Below, one piece after another: positions 1-8,041 of a stretch of 64,000 nucleotides of DNA. The position numbers were made by a program, and so were the translations under genes. Source of the DNA: Ruegeria aquimaris (GTDB lineage Bacteria; Pseudomonadota; Alphaproteobacteria; Rhodobacterales; Rhodobacteraceae); assembly GCF_025751555.1 (NCBI RefSeq), contig NZ_JAOWLB010000004.1, positions 310,001 through 374,000 on the forward strand. Reading direction: 5' to 3'. The first letter of the stretch is position 1; the number at the start of each line of letters is the position of its first letter. The notes beneath the pieces were generated by a model. The model saw only the letters and a list, made by a program, of their open reading frames with translations. It did not search any database and was not told where the DNA came from.

Positions 1-1
1 A

Positions 2-271
2 CAGGTGGTGCCGGCGGGCTGGATCGCCACCTCGACGGCCGCCAGCGCCCCCACCGCGCCCGGCAAGATCGGCTATGGCTATCAATGGTGGATCCCGGTT
101 GGTGCCGGTCCGGGCGAGTTCCTGGCACGCGGTGTCTATGGCCAATACATCTATTTCGACCAGCCGCGCGGGGTGGTGATCGTCACCACAGGCGCCGATC
201 GCGGCTTTCGTGGCGCGGGCGTGAATGAGGCAAACATAGAAATGTTCCGCAAGATCGCGCAAAGCCTATAG
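2..271 (+). CDS. Serine hydrolase, beta-lactamase/esterase family (3' end only)
   Basis: Partial gene entering from the left edge; only the last 89 or so residues are present. The fragment carries GYGYQWWIP, then GVYGQYIYFDQP and VVIVTTGA. This is the usual C-terminal part of the class C beta-lactamase / EstB / 6-aminohexanoate-dimer hydrolase fold, where a Gly-containing strand takes the place of the KTG box. The nucleophile SxxK and the YxN motif would lie outside the window, so activity cannot be judged. Substrate unknown; an esterase or amide hydrolase is as likely as a lactamase. Confidence 0.75.
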   Translation, partial: QVVPAGWIATSTAASAPTAPGKIGYGYQWWIPVGAGPGEFLARGVYGQYIYFDQPRGVVIVTTGADRGFRGAGVNEANIEMFRKIAQSL

Positions 272-280
272 GATCGGATC

Positions 281-658
281 ATGACACCCGACCCGAGTCT
301 CAATGTTCTGGGCGGGGCGCTGGCGCCCTGCTCGACCGATCCCGTCACTGGATTTTTCCGGGACGGGCATTGCAACACCTGTGCACAGGATCAAGGCAGC
401 CATACCGTCTGCGCGGTGATGACGGCCGAGTTCCTCGCCTATTCCAAATATGTCGGCAACGACCTGAGCACACCCCGGCGCGAGTTCGGCTTTGCCGGGC
501 TGAAGCCCGGCGACCGCTGGTGCCTGTGCGCCGCGCGCTTCATGCAGGCCGCCGACGAGGGCTGCGGCCCGCAGGTATATCTGGAGGCGACCCACAGGCG
601 CGCGCTCGAGGTGGTGCCGTTGGAGGTCTTGCAACGCCACGCCATCGGGCACGACTGA
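281..658 (+). CDS. DUF2237 family protein
   Basis: A 125-residue protein that matches the DUF2237 family along its whole length. It has NVLGGALAPCS at the start, TGFFRDGHCNTC, the HTVCAVMTAEFL stretch, GNDLSTPR, and PGDRWCLCAARF near residue 80. Six cysteines are clustered in these conserved blocks, which suggests metal binding, but the molecular function of the family is not known to me. It starts 9 bases after the serine hydrolase stop and may be cotranscribed with it. No signal peptide, so probably cytoplasmic. It converges on trpB, whose stop lies 12 bases away. Confidence 0.85.
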   Translation: MTPDPSLNVLGGALAPCSTDPVTGFFRDGHCNTCAQDQGSHTVCAVMTAEFLAYSKYVGNDLSTPRREFGFAGLKPGDRWCLCAARFMQAADEGCGPQVYLEATHRRALEVVPLEVLQRHAIGHD

Positions 659-670
659 TCCGCGCCTGAA

Positions 671-1921
671 TCAATCCTCGGCGTCGCGCCCCTCGGTATC
701 GGACATGTCAAAGCCCAGGAACTTGGCCACGGTGAAAATGTCCTTGTCGCCCCGGCCGCACATGTTCATGCAGATGATGTGATCCTTGGGCAGGTCCGGC
801 GCGATCTTCATCACGTGGGCCAGCGCGTGGCTGGGTTCGAGCGCGGGAATGATCCCCTCGGTCGCACAACAGAGCTGGAACGCCTCCAGCGCCTCCATAT
901 CGGTGATCGACACGTACTTTGCACGCCCGACCTCATGCAGCCAGGAATGCTCGGGCCCGATACCGGGGTAATCGAGTCCTGCTGAGATCGAATAGCCTTC
1001 CAGGATTTGGCCATCCTCATCCTGAAGCAGATAGGTCCGGTTGCCGTGCAAGACGCCCGGGCGCCCACCGGTCAGCGAGGCGCAATGCTCCATCTTTTCG
1101 TTCACACCCTTGCCGCCAGCCTCGACCCCGATGATGTTGACAGACTTGTCGTCAAGGAAGGGGTAGAACAGGCCCATGGCATTTGATCCACCGCCGATTG
1201 CGGCGATGATGGTGTCGGGCAACCGGCCCTCGGCCTTCAACATCTGTTCCTTGGCTTCCTTGCCAATGATCGACTGGAAATCGCGCACCATCGCCGGATA
1301 GGGATGCGGGCCCGCAACGGTACCGATGCAGTAGAACGTGTCGCGCACATTGGTCACCCAGTCGCGCAGCGCATCGTTCATCGCGTCCTTGAGCGTGCCG
1401 CGGCCTGAGGTGACCGGGATCACTTCGGCCCCCAACAGACGCATGCGGAACACGTTGGGCGCCTGGCGGCGCACGTCATGGGCCCCCATGTAGACCACGC
1501 ATTTCAGGCCGAACTTGGCGCAGACCGTCGCGGTTGCCACACCATGCTGTCCAGCACCGGTTTCGGCAATGATCCGGGTTTTGCCCATGCGGCGCGCCAG
1601 GATGATCTGGCCCAGCACGTTGTTGATCTTGTGCGCGCCGGTATGGTTCAGCTCGTCGCGCTTCATATAGACCTTGGCGCCGCCCAGATGCTCGGTCAGC
1701 CGCTCGGCGAAATAGAGCGGCGAGGGTCGGCCCACATAGTTGGTCCAAAGATCGTCCATCTCCGCCCAGAAACTCGGGTCGGTCTTGGCCTTCTCATATT
1801 CCTCTTCCAGCGACAGGATCAGCGGCATCAGAGTTTCGCTGACAAAGCGCCCCCCGAAAATGCCAAACCGGCCCTGTTCGTCAGGCCCGGACATGAAGGA
1901 ATTGAAAAGGTCGTTGGCCAT
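671..1921 (-). CDS. trpB: Tryptophan synthase beta chain
   Basis: Catalyses condensation of indole with L-serine, the last step of tryptophan synthesis, as the beta subunit of the TrpAB complex. The 416-residue length is normal. PLP is bound through Lys98 in HTGAHKINN, and the phosphate loop IGGGSNAMG is present. The start chosen is ATG at 1921 (MANDLFNSF), 11 bases after an AGGGAG ribosome site; the open frame continues 29 codons further upstream but that part is not TrpB-like. It lies downstream of trpF and a small ORF on the same strand. trpA is not in the window. The 5' leader contains three tandem hairpins (1981-2051). Confidence 0.97.
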   Translation of the reverse strand: MANDLFNSFMSGPDEQGRFGIFGGRFVSETLMPLILSLEEEYEKAKTDPSFWAEMDDLWTNYVGRPSPLYFAERLTEHLGGAKVYMKRDELNHTGAHKINNVLGQIILARRMGKTRIIAETGAGQHGVATATVCAKFGLKCVVYMGAHDVRRQAPNVFRMRLLGAEVIPVTSGRGTLKDAMNDALRDWVTNVRDTFYCIGTVAGPHPYPAMVRDFQSIIGKEAKEQMLKAEGRLPDTIIAAIGGGSNAMGLFYPFLDDKSVNIIGVEAGGKGVNEKMEHCASLTGGRPGVLHGNRTYLLQDEDGQILEGYSISAGLDYPGIGPEHSWLHEVGRAKYVSITDMEALEAFQLCCATEGIIPALEPSHALAHVMKIAPDLPKDHIICMNMCGRGDKDIFTVAKFLGFDMSDTEGRDAED

Positions 1922-1980
1922 GGCGTGCTCCCTTGTATCGCGGTTCAGCACTAGCGGCACAACACTGAAAGGTAAAGCGG

Positions 1981-2051
1981 TCAGACTTTCGCGAAAGTCT
2001 GATAACAAATCCTGAATAGGATTTGTTCACAAACTTTCTTTGAAAGTTTGT
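1981..2051. repeat. Three tandem perfect inverted repeats in the trpB leader
   Basis: Three different stem-loops sit side by side. 1981-2002 is a perfect 22-base palindrome centred on TTTCGCGAAA. 2004-2027 has 10-bp arms AACAAATCCT/AGGATTTGTT around a GAAT loop. 2029-2051 has 10-bp arms ACAAACTTTC/GAAAGTTTGT around TTT. They lie 60-130 bases upstream of the trpB start, and the third covers the last codons of the small upstream ORF. No U-run follows any of them in the trpB direction, so they do not look like simple terminators. They could be mRNA processing or stability elements, or REP-like palindromes. Confidence 0.75.
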
Positions 2052-2287
2052 TTCGGCGCGGTCATCAGACGAACCGGTTCGGCATTGCAGAATACGATCA
2101 CCTGGCCGGCATTCTCGACAGCGGTAAAGCCGCGACGCCGGATCTCGGCCAGAAACGCATCGCGTCCGACCCATCGTTCCATATCGCGCACCTTGCGGCG
2201 CACCACGCTACCGGCGCGGGCCGATTTGGCAGTGAACAGATGGTCGAACCATTGTGCCGGGGTCTGGGGCGGCATGGCGCAATTCAT
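2027..2287 (-). CDS. Small conserved-looking hypothetical protein between trpF and trpB
   Basis: An 86-residue basic protein, unrecognised. The sequence is compact and globular looking (AQWFDHLFTAKSA, DMERWVGRDAF, RRGFTAVENAGQVIVFCN) with no signal or membrane segment. It sits between trpF (36 bases upstream) and trpB (105 bases downstream) on the same strand, so it is probably part of the trp transcript. ATG at 2287 or the internal ATG at 2275 could be the start. The C-terminal residues overlap the third hairpin of the trpB leader. Codon use resembles that of its neighbours. A nucleic-acid or regulatory role is only a guess. Confidence 0.65.
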   Translation of the reverse strand: MNCAMPPQTPAQWFDHLFTAKSARAGSVVRRKVRDMERWVGRDAFLAEIRRRGFTAVENAGQVIVFCNAEPVRLMTAPKQTFKESL

Positions 2288-2322
2288 ACCGCCACCCTAC
2301 CCGAATCTCGGTAAAGAAACGG

Positions 2323-2973
2323 TTACTCTGCTGTCGCAGCCGCAAGAAACGCCTGGATCATCCCGGTACTCTTGATCCCCGGCGCTGTTTCGACGCCGGA
2401 CGAGACGTCGACCTGTCGCGCCCCGGTCAGACGGATCGCCTCGGCAACATTTTCCGACGTCAGGCCTCCGGCCAGCATCCACGGTTTGCGCCAGTATTTC
2501 CGCCCGGCCAGCAAACGCCAGTCGAAGGTCAGCCCGTTCCCGCCGGGCAACTCCGCCCCTCGGGGCGGCTTGGCGTCGATCAGCAACTGATCGGCAACAT
2601 CGGAATAGAGGTCGATCTGCGCCAGATCCGGCGCTTCGGCAATCCCGATGGCTTTCATCACAGGCAGACCGTAGCGCGTCTTGATTTCCGTCACCCTACC
2701 GGGCGTCTCCTTGCCGTGCAGCTGCAACATGTCCAGCGGCACCGCATCGACGATGGCATCCAGTTCCGCATCCGAGGCGTTCACCGTCAGCGCCACCTTG
2801 GCCACACCAACAGGAACGCCGACCGCCAGATCGGCCGCTCGGCCCAGATCCAGATGCCTTGGCGACTTGGGAAAAAACACAAACCCCACATAGCGCGCCC
2901 CGGCCTGCGCCGCTGCGTCGACATGGGCGGGTTCCGACAACCCGCAGATCTTGACCGAGATGTCAGACGGCAT
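2323..2973 (-). CDS. trpF: Phosphoribosylanthranilate isomerase
   Basis: Third enzyme of the tryptophan branch: it converts N-(5'-phosphoribosyl)anthranilate to CdRP by an Amadori rearrangement. It is 216 residues, full length for a single-domain (beta/alpha)8 TrpF. It shows the VKICGL motif at residues 7-12 with the general-base cysteine, [18 protein letters not shown], and the phosphate-binding end [19 protein letters not shown] that carries the catalytic aspartate. It starts 6 bases after the LapA-domain gene on the same strand. The ihfB-lapA-trpF-trpB order is common in alphaproteobacteria. Confidence 0.96.
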   Translation of the reverse strand: MPSDISVKICGLSEPAHVDAAAQAGARYVGFVFFPKSPRHLDLGRAADLAVGVPVGVAKVALTVNASDAELDAIVDAVPLDMLQLHGKETPGRVTEIKTRYGLPVMKAIGIAEAPDLAQIDLYSDVADQLLIDAKPPRGAELPGGNGLTFDWRLLAGRKYWRKPWMLAGGLTSENVAEAIRLTGARQVDVSSGVETAPGIKSTGMIQAFLAAATAE

Positions 2974-2979
2974 CCGTCG

Positions 2980-3333
2980 TCAGGCTACGTCATCGAGAAG
3001 CGCCAGAACGTCGTCCTTGTCGCCGCTCTGCTTCTGTTTCAGCGACTTCACCTCGCGCTCAAGCTTGCGCACTTCGCGGTGTTTGACATCCGCCGTGCGC
3101 CGATGCTTGTGCTCTCTCAGCCATTCCCACACGAATCCGATGACAACACCTGCCGCGATGCCGCCGAGCACAACCAGAAACAGCGGCAATGTCAGTGTGA
3201 AGTTGAAGCCAAGCAAGTGGGCCAGATCCTCGGGCAGCAGTTGCAACGTGACGACCTGACGGTTGGCCAGCGACACAGAGACCAGGATGATCCCAAGCGT
3301 TCCGAGAAAGGCGTAGCGAATGTAGCGCATCAT
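2980..3333 (-). CDS. LapA (DUF1049) domain membrane protein
   Basis: A 117-residue inner-membrane protein with two transmembrane helices (about residues 7-24 and 47-70). A charged cytoplasmic coiled-coil-like tail follows (WLREHKHR, then VRKLEREVKSLKQKQ). This topology and size are those of LapA/YciS-type proteins; in E. coli the relative works with LapB in regulating LPS synthesis, but an equivalent role here is only inferred. It sits directly after ihfB (4-base gap) and 6 bases before trpF, so cotranscription is likely. Confidence 0.85.
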   Translation of the reverse strand: MMRYIRYAFLGTLGIILVSVSLANRQVVTLQLLPEDLAHLLGFNFTLTLPLFLVVLGGIAAGVVIGFVWEWLREHKHRRTADVKHREVRKLEREVKSLKQKQSGDKDDVLALLDDVA

Positions 3334-3337
3334 GAGT

Positions 3338-3622
3338 TCAGGCTTTTCCGTTCAGACGATCCCTGAGCAGCTTGCCGGTCTTGAAGAACGGCACGTGCTT
3401 TTCCTCTACATGAACGGTATCGCCCGTCCTGGGATTGCGACCAATGCGCGCGTCCCGCTTCTTGACCGAAAATGCGCCGAACCCGCGCAGTTCCACCCGG
3501 TCGCCGCGCGCCATCGCGTCGGTGACCTCCTCAAAAACCGTATTCACGATCCGCTCGACATCCCGCTGATAGAGATGCGGGTTCTCGTCGGCAATCTTCT
3601 GGATCAGTTCAGAACGGATCAT
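3338..3622 (-). CDS. ihfB: Integration host factor subunit beta
   Basis: DNA-bending architectural protein, partner of IhfA. It is 94 residues with the HU/IHF fold: [15 protein letters not shown] at the start, RGFGAF, and the intercalating beta-arm motif RNPRTGD near residues 62-68. The start is set at ATG 3622, since the longer open frame adds 49 non-family residues. ihfB normally follows rpsA directly in this group; here a plus-strand glutaminase gene intervenes, so ihfB must use its own promoter. A TATAGT -10-like sequence occurs on the minus strand at 3669-3674. Confidence 0.96.
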   Translation of the reverse strand: MIRSELIQKIADENPHLYQRDVERIVNTVFEEVTDAMARGDRVELRGFGAFSVKKRDARIGRNPRTGDTVHVEEKHVPFFKTGKLLRDRLNGKA

Positions 3623-3982
3623 GCGCCTGGCCCTCCCAACGCCAAAGGTCGTCTCTTTTCTTTTTGGAACTATAGGCAGAAAACCGTTCTGCGGAAACAG
3701 GTTACCGATCTCCACAAAGCCATATTTCGACATTGGAGGCAAATAACCGGCAACAAACCGACCAACCACCAGAACGTTTAGGCCTGAATACCCATCGACA
3801 GCCCGGGTCAGATTGCTTCGGGGGCCAATTGCCGCAAGTGCGAGAGCGCTTGATTCGGATCACCCAGATCAGGCACCGGGGTGCACCACCCAACCAGAGC
3901 ACTGCCGGAACTTCCATTTTGCCACGGCAAGAGGATAGGGCTATGACCTGTTATTGAAACCGGCCCGGAGAAGACCCCTACC
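3623..3982. other. 360-base divergent intergenic region between ihfB and glsA
   Basis: Holds the start regions of two divergent genes. Short open frames here have no ribosome site or recognisable sequence, and I do not call them genes. The only distinct signals are a -10-like TATAGT for ihfB near 3670 and the glsA promoter candidate at 3919-3947. No repeat or structured RNA was seen. Confidence 0.5.
3919..3947 (+). promoter_or_regulatory. Candidate sigma70-type promoter for glsA
   Basis: TTGCCA at 3919-3924 and TATGAC at 3942-3947 are separated by exactly 17 bases and lie 36 bases before the glsA start. Found by eye only. Confidence 0.45.
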
Positions 3983-4894
3983 ATGGAATTCACCACCCTT
4001 CTGGAGGGTATCGTGGCGAGGATGCGGACCGCTCCCGACAAGGGCCGGGTCGCCGATTACATCCCCGAACTCGCCTCGGTCGACCCCGATCAGTTTGGCA
4101 TCGCGTTAGCCCTTGCCGACGGTCGCTTTTTTGCCGCAGGGGACGCAGATACGGCGTTCTCCATCCAGTCGGTTTCCAAGGTCTTTACACTTGCGCTGGC
4201 GCTTGGCCGGTTGGGTGACGGGCTTTGGCATCGCGTTGGGCGTGAACCATCGGGCCTGCCGTTCAATTCCATCCTTCAGCTGGAGCATGAGAAAGGGATC
4301 CCGCGCAATCCCTTCATCAATGCCGGTGCGCTGGTGGTCACCGACGCCATTCTCGCCGGCCACCAGCCGCGCGAAGTCCTGGGGGAGATATTGCGCTTCG
4401 TGCGTGCCGCCGCCGATGACGAGCATATCCATATCGACGAGGCCGTGGCACGGTCCGAGACCGATCATGGCCACCGCAACATGGCGCTGGCCTATTTCCT
4501 TGCTGCACATGGCAATTTCGTCAACAGCCCAGAGCTGACCTGCGGCACCTATTTCCATCAATGCGCGATCGAAATGACGGTGCGGCAACTGGCCATGGCG
4601 GGACGTTTTCTTGTCGGTGGCCCGGGCAAACCCAATCTGATCTCACGCGACAGCGTGCGCCGCATCAATGCCTTGATGCTGACCTGCGGGCACTATGACG
4701 GGTCGGGCGATTTCGCCTATCGCGTGGGTCTTCCCGGCAAGAGCGGTGTCGGTGGCGGCATTCTGGTCATCGCACCTGGCCGGGCGTCCATTGCGGTTTG
4801 GTCCCCGGGGCTGAACCAGCACGGAAACTCTGCCCTTGGAACCCTTGCCGTGGAGCATCTGGCGCGCGAGACGGGCTGGTCGATCTTTGGATAG
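3983..4894 (+). CDS. glsA: Glutaminase
   Basis: Hydrolyses L-glutamine to glutamate and ammonia. At 303 residues it has the standard length of the bacterial GlsA/YbaS family. The serine beta-lactamase-like SxxK catalytic pair is Ser63/Lys66 in SIQSVSKVF. Other family blocks are [23 protein letters not shown], and [27 protein letters not shown] split across the C-terminal third. A ribosome site GGAGAAG precedes the ATG. It is cytoplasmic and monocistronic. It lies between rpsA and ihfB in the opposite orientation and shares a bidirectional terminator with rpsA. Confidence 0.96.
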   Translation: MEFTTLLEGIVARMRTAPDKGRVADYIPELASVDPDQFGIALALADGRFFAAGDADTAFSIQSVSKVFTLALALGRLGDGLWHRVGREPSGLPFNSILQLEHEKGIPRNPFINAGALVVTDAILAGHQPREVLGEILRFVRAAADDEHIHIDEAVARSETDHGHRNMALAYFLAAHGNFVNSPELTCGTYFHQCAIEMTVRQLAMAGRFLVGGPGKPNLISRDSVRRINALMLTCGHYDGSGDFAYRVGLPGKSGVGGGILVIAPGRASIAVWSPGLNQHGNSALGTLAVEHLARETGWSIFG

Positions 4895-4925
4895 GACGGC
4901 GCCGAGCGACCACAGCGAAACGAAA

Positions 4926-4953
4926 AGCCCCGCAGGATCGCACCTGCGGGGCT
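4926..4953. terminator. Bidirectional rho-independent terminator (glsA / rpsA)
   Basis: Perfect 11-bp stem AGCCCCGCAGG / CCTGCGGGGCT with a 6-base loop. It is followed by a T-rich CTTTGTCGTTT on the plus strand and by TTTTCGTTTC on the minus strand, so it can stop both convergent genes. Confidence 0.85.
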
Positions 4954-4980
4954 CTTTGTCGTTTGGCAGTCCCGGTAGAC

Positions 4981-6654
4981 TTACTTGTCGCCTTTCAGCG
5001 CCGCGCCAAGGATATCGCCCAGCGATGCGCCCGAGTCGGACGAACCATACTGTTCCACGGCTTCCTTCTCTTCGGCGATCTCGCGCGCCTTGATCGACAG
5101 GCCCAGACGACGGGTCTTGCTGTCCACGTTGGTCACGCGGACATCGACCTTGTCACCAACCGAGAAACGCTCGGGGCGCTGATCGGCGCGGTCGCGCGAC
5201 AGGTCCGAACGGCGGATGAAGGATTTCATGCCTTCGTATTCCACCTCGATGCCGCCATCTTCGATCGCGGTCACGTTCACGGTGATGACCGAGCCGCGCT
5301 TCACGCCGCCAACGGCCTCGGCGAACTTGTCGCCGCCCAGTGCCTTGATCGAGAGCGAGATACGCTCCTTGTCGATGTCGACTTCGGAGACCACGGCCTT
5401 GACCACATCGCCCTTGCGATAGTTCTGGATCGCGTCTTCGCCCCGCTCGTCCCAGCTGAGATCCGACAGGTGGACCATTCCGTCGATGTCGCCGGGCAGG
5501 CCGATGAACAGACCGAATTCGGTGATGTTCTTGACTTCGCCTTCGACCTCGGTGCCCTCGGGATGGGTCTCGGCAAAGACTTCCCACGGGTTGCGCATGG
5601 TCTGCTTGAGGCCCAGCGAAACGCGACGCTTGGCACCGTCGATTTCCAGAACCATGACTTCCACTTCCTGGCTGGTCGAAACGATTTTGCCGGGGTGGAC
5701 GTTCTTCTTGGTCCAGGACATTTCCGAGACGTGCACCAGACCTTCGACACCCGGCTCCAGCTCGACGAATGCGCCGTAGTCGGTGATGTTGGTCACGCGG
5801 CCCGTATGCACCGATTCCAGCGGATACTTGGCACCAACCAGATCCCACGGATCTTCCTGGAGCTGCTTCATACCCAGGCTGATACGATGGGTGTCCTTGT
5901 TGATCTTGATCACCTGGACCTTGACGGTCTCGCCGATGTTCAGGATCTCGTTGGGGTGGTTCACCCGGCGCCATGCCATGTCGGTGACGTGCAGCAGGCC
6001 GTCCACGCCGCCCAGGTCAACAAACGCACCGTATTCGGTGATGTTCTTGACCACGCCGTCGACGGTCTGACCTTCGGTCAGGTTGCCGATAACCTCGGCG
6101 CGCTGTTCGGCGCGGCTCTCTTCCAGGATGGCGCGGCGCGACACGACGATATTGCCACGGCGACGGTCCATTTTCAGGATCTGGAAGGGCTGCTTGAGAC
6201 CCATCAGCGGGCCGGCGTCGCGCACGGGGCGCACATCGACCTGCGAACCGGGCAAGAAGGCCACGGCACCGCCCAGATCGACGGTAAAGCCACCTTTGAC
6301 ACGGCCAAAGATCGCGCCTTCGACGCGCTGATCGTCGGCATAGGCTTTTTCCAGACGGTCCCAGGCTTCTTCGCGGCGGGCCATCTCGCGCGAGATGACG
6401 GCTTCGCCACGGGCGTTCTCGGCGGCGCGCAGGTAAACTTCGACCTCGTCACCGACGGCAATCTCGGGAGCTTCGCCAGGGTTTGCGAATTCTTTCAGAT
6501 CGACGCGGCCTTCCATCTTGTAGCCGACATCGATGATGGCCTGGCCCGCTTCGATCGCGATGACCTTGCCTTTGACAACCGAACCCTCTTCGGGGGTGTC
6601 CATCTCGAAGCTTTCGTTAAGGAGCGCTTCAAACTCTTCCATTGTGTTTGCCAT
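4981..6654 (-). CDS. rpsA: 30S ribosomal protein S1
   Basis: Binds mRNA leaders and brings them to the 30S subunit. It is 557 residues with six S1 (OB-fold) repeats between about residues 20 and 535. Typical blocks include VVKGKVIAIE, GTVEN-like VDGVVKNITEYGAFVDLGG, GLLHVTDMAWRR, GRVTNITDYGAFVELEPG, GLVHVSEMSW and RRLGLSIKAREIAEEKEAV. The first two repeats are degenerate, as in other S1 proteins. The start ATG at 6654 follows AGGA. cmk, the usual upstream partner, is absent; an unrelated aldo/keto reductase gene with its own terminator lies upstream. Confidence 0.97.
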   Translation of the reverse strand: MANTMEEFEALLNESFEMDTPEEGSVVKGKVIAIEAGQAIIDVGYKMEGRVDLKEFANPGEAPEIAVGDEVEVYLRAAENARGEAVISREMARREEAWDRLEKAYADDQRVEGAIFGRVKGGFTVDLGGAVAFLPGSQVDVRPVRDAGPLMGLKQPFQILKMDRRRGNIVVSRRAILEESRAEQRAEVIGNLTEGQTVDGVVKNITEYGAFVDLGGVDGLLHVTDMAWRRVNHPNEILNIGETVKVQVIKINKDTHRISLGMKQLQEDPWDLVGAKYPLESVHTGRVTNITDYGAFVELEPGVEGLVHVSEMSWTKKNVHPGKIVSTSQEVEVMVLEIDGAKRRVSLGLKQTMRNPWEVFAETHPEGTEVEGEVKNITEFGLFIGLPGDIDGMVHLSDLSWDERGEDAIQNYRKGDVVKAVVSEVDIDKERISLSIKALGGDKFAEAVGGVKRGSVITVNVTAIEDGGIEVEYEGMKSFIRRSDLSRDRADQRPERFSVGDKVDVRVTNVDSKTRRLGLSIKAREIAEEKEAVEQYGSSDSGASLGDILGAALKGDK

Positions 6655-6777
6655 GTGGCGTCGTTTTCCTAACTATCTACGTTTTCTGGCCGAGCGGTTG
6701 TCTCCGCCGGTCTTGATTCATGCCCGCCTTGGGCGGAACGGATTGGTCAGGCGTCGCGCTTTTCTTGCCATAAAACA

Positions 6778-6804
6778 AAGAGGGCCGGTGTTCCCGACCC
6801 TGCT
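6778..6804 (-). terminator. Terminator of the aldo/keto reductase gene
   Basis: On the minus strand, AGGGTCGG / CCGGCCCT pair (one G-T wobble) around a GAACA loop and are followed by CTTTGTTTT. It lies about 90 bases after the reductase stop and upstream of rpsA, separating the two transcripts. Confidence 0.7.
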
Positions 6805-6893
6805 CGTCTCTTTTTTCTATGGCTCACTTCGCCTTGTCGACGTCGCGCGGTATATGCCGATGCAGCTCGAAAGGCAAGCCTGACTTGACCCGC

Positions 6894-7892
6894 TCAGCAA
6901 TATCGCTCGGGTCCAACCCATTGTTCGTCGCTGTAACGGTCGCCATGGGCCCAACCGACTGGCAGGACGGCCTCGATCCGGGCCATGTCTTCATCGCTGA
7001 GCACCCGTTCGGTGCCAGTCAACAGCTCCTTGAAATGCCCAACCGACCGCGTGCCGGGAATAGGAATTACGTGATCGCCCCGGCGCAGCAGCCAGGCGAT
7101 GGCCAGCCCTGCCGCCGGCATGCCCATCTCGGCGGCAAGCGCCCGGAACCTGTCGGTCAGGGCGATGTTGGCCGAGTAGTTGGGTTCGTTGAACCGGGGG
7201 TTCGGGCGCAGGAAGTCCAGCGATTGTACGGCGTCGAGCGACAGCGGCGTATCGGTGAGAAACGACCGGCCCACCGGCGAGAAGGCAACCAGCGCCACCC
7301 CCAATTCGGCGGTGGTCTGCACAAGGCCAAGATCGGGAAACCGGGTCGAGAGCGAATATTCCGATTGCACCGCCGCCACCGGATGCACCGCAACCGCCCG
7401 GCGCAACGAGGAGGGCGCGATCTCGGAAAAGCCGATAGCACGGGTCTTGCCCGCCTCAACCAGCCACGACAGGTTTCCGGTGGCCTCTTCGATGCTCATC
7501 GACGGGTCGCGGCGATGTGCATAAAACAGGTCGACACAGTCCACGCCCAGACGTTGCAGCGATTTGTCCAGTTCGGCTTCGAGATGGGCCTGCGAGTTGT
7601 CAAACTTGCGCTTGCCCTCTGCATCCCGGGTAATCGTCGCCTTGGTGGCGATCACGAAATGATCGCGCGCGCCCGGGTTTTTCTTGAAATAATTGCCGAT
7701 CACCTGTTCCGAGCGGCCCATGCCATAGACATTCGCCGTATCCAGATGGGTGACACCGGCCTCTATCGCCAGATCCAGAACGGCGTGACCGTCCTTCTCG
7801 GTCGTCGGCCCATAGAAATCGGTAAACGACATAGCCCCGAACCCTAGTGCCGAGACCTCGGGCCCGTACCGCCCCAGTTTCCGTTTCTGCAT
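6894..7892 (-). CDS. Aldo/keto reductase
   Basis: NAD(P)H-dependent reductase with a (beta/alpha)8 fold, 332 residues. The catalytic tetrad is visible: Asp51 and Tyr56 in HLDTANVYG, Lys84 in VIATKATI, and His126 in FYAHRRDP. Cofactor-binding blocks near the C-terminus are IPGTRSVGHFKE and the following acidic helix. It resembles the AKR13-like / YajO-YakC group that reduces small aldehydes. Its physiological substrate cannot be told. Divergent from the sulfatase gene with 149 bases between them, which must contain both promoters. Confidence 0.92.
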   Translation of the reverse strand: MQKRKLGRYGPEVSALGFGAMSFTDFYGPTTEKDGHAVLDLAIEAGVTHLDTANVYGMGRSEQVIGNYFKKNPGARDHFVIATKATITRDAEGKRKFDNSQAHLEAELDKSLQRLGVDCVDLFYAHRRDPSMSIEEATGNLSWLVEAGKTRAIGFSEIAPSSLRRAVAVHPVAAVQSEYSLSTRFPDLGLVQTTAELGVALVAFSPVGRSFLTDTPLSLDAVQSLDFLRPNPRFNEPNYSANIALTDRFRALAAEMGMPAAGLAIAWLLRRGDHVIPIPGTRSVGHFKELLTGTERVLSDEDMARIEAVLPVGWAHGDRYSDEQWVGPERYC

Positions 7893-8041
7893 CCGGCCTC
7901 TCCCCCTCCCGTCGCGTTTGAGGATTTATGCCGGGTTTTGAATGCGGCAACAACCGTCGCAACCGTCCGATGCGTCGCAAACGGACCAGCGCAAGCCGGA
8001 CAACCGGTCAAGGATAGGGGGCGAGCCGATGGAGCCATGAC

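Noticed and set aside
4798-6672. 624-codon plus-strand frame opposite rpsA
   Set aside because: rpsA is certain on the other strand; the frame overlaps the end of glsA and has no recognisable domain.
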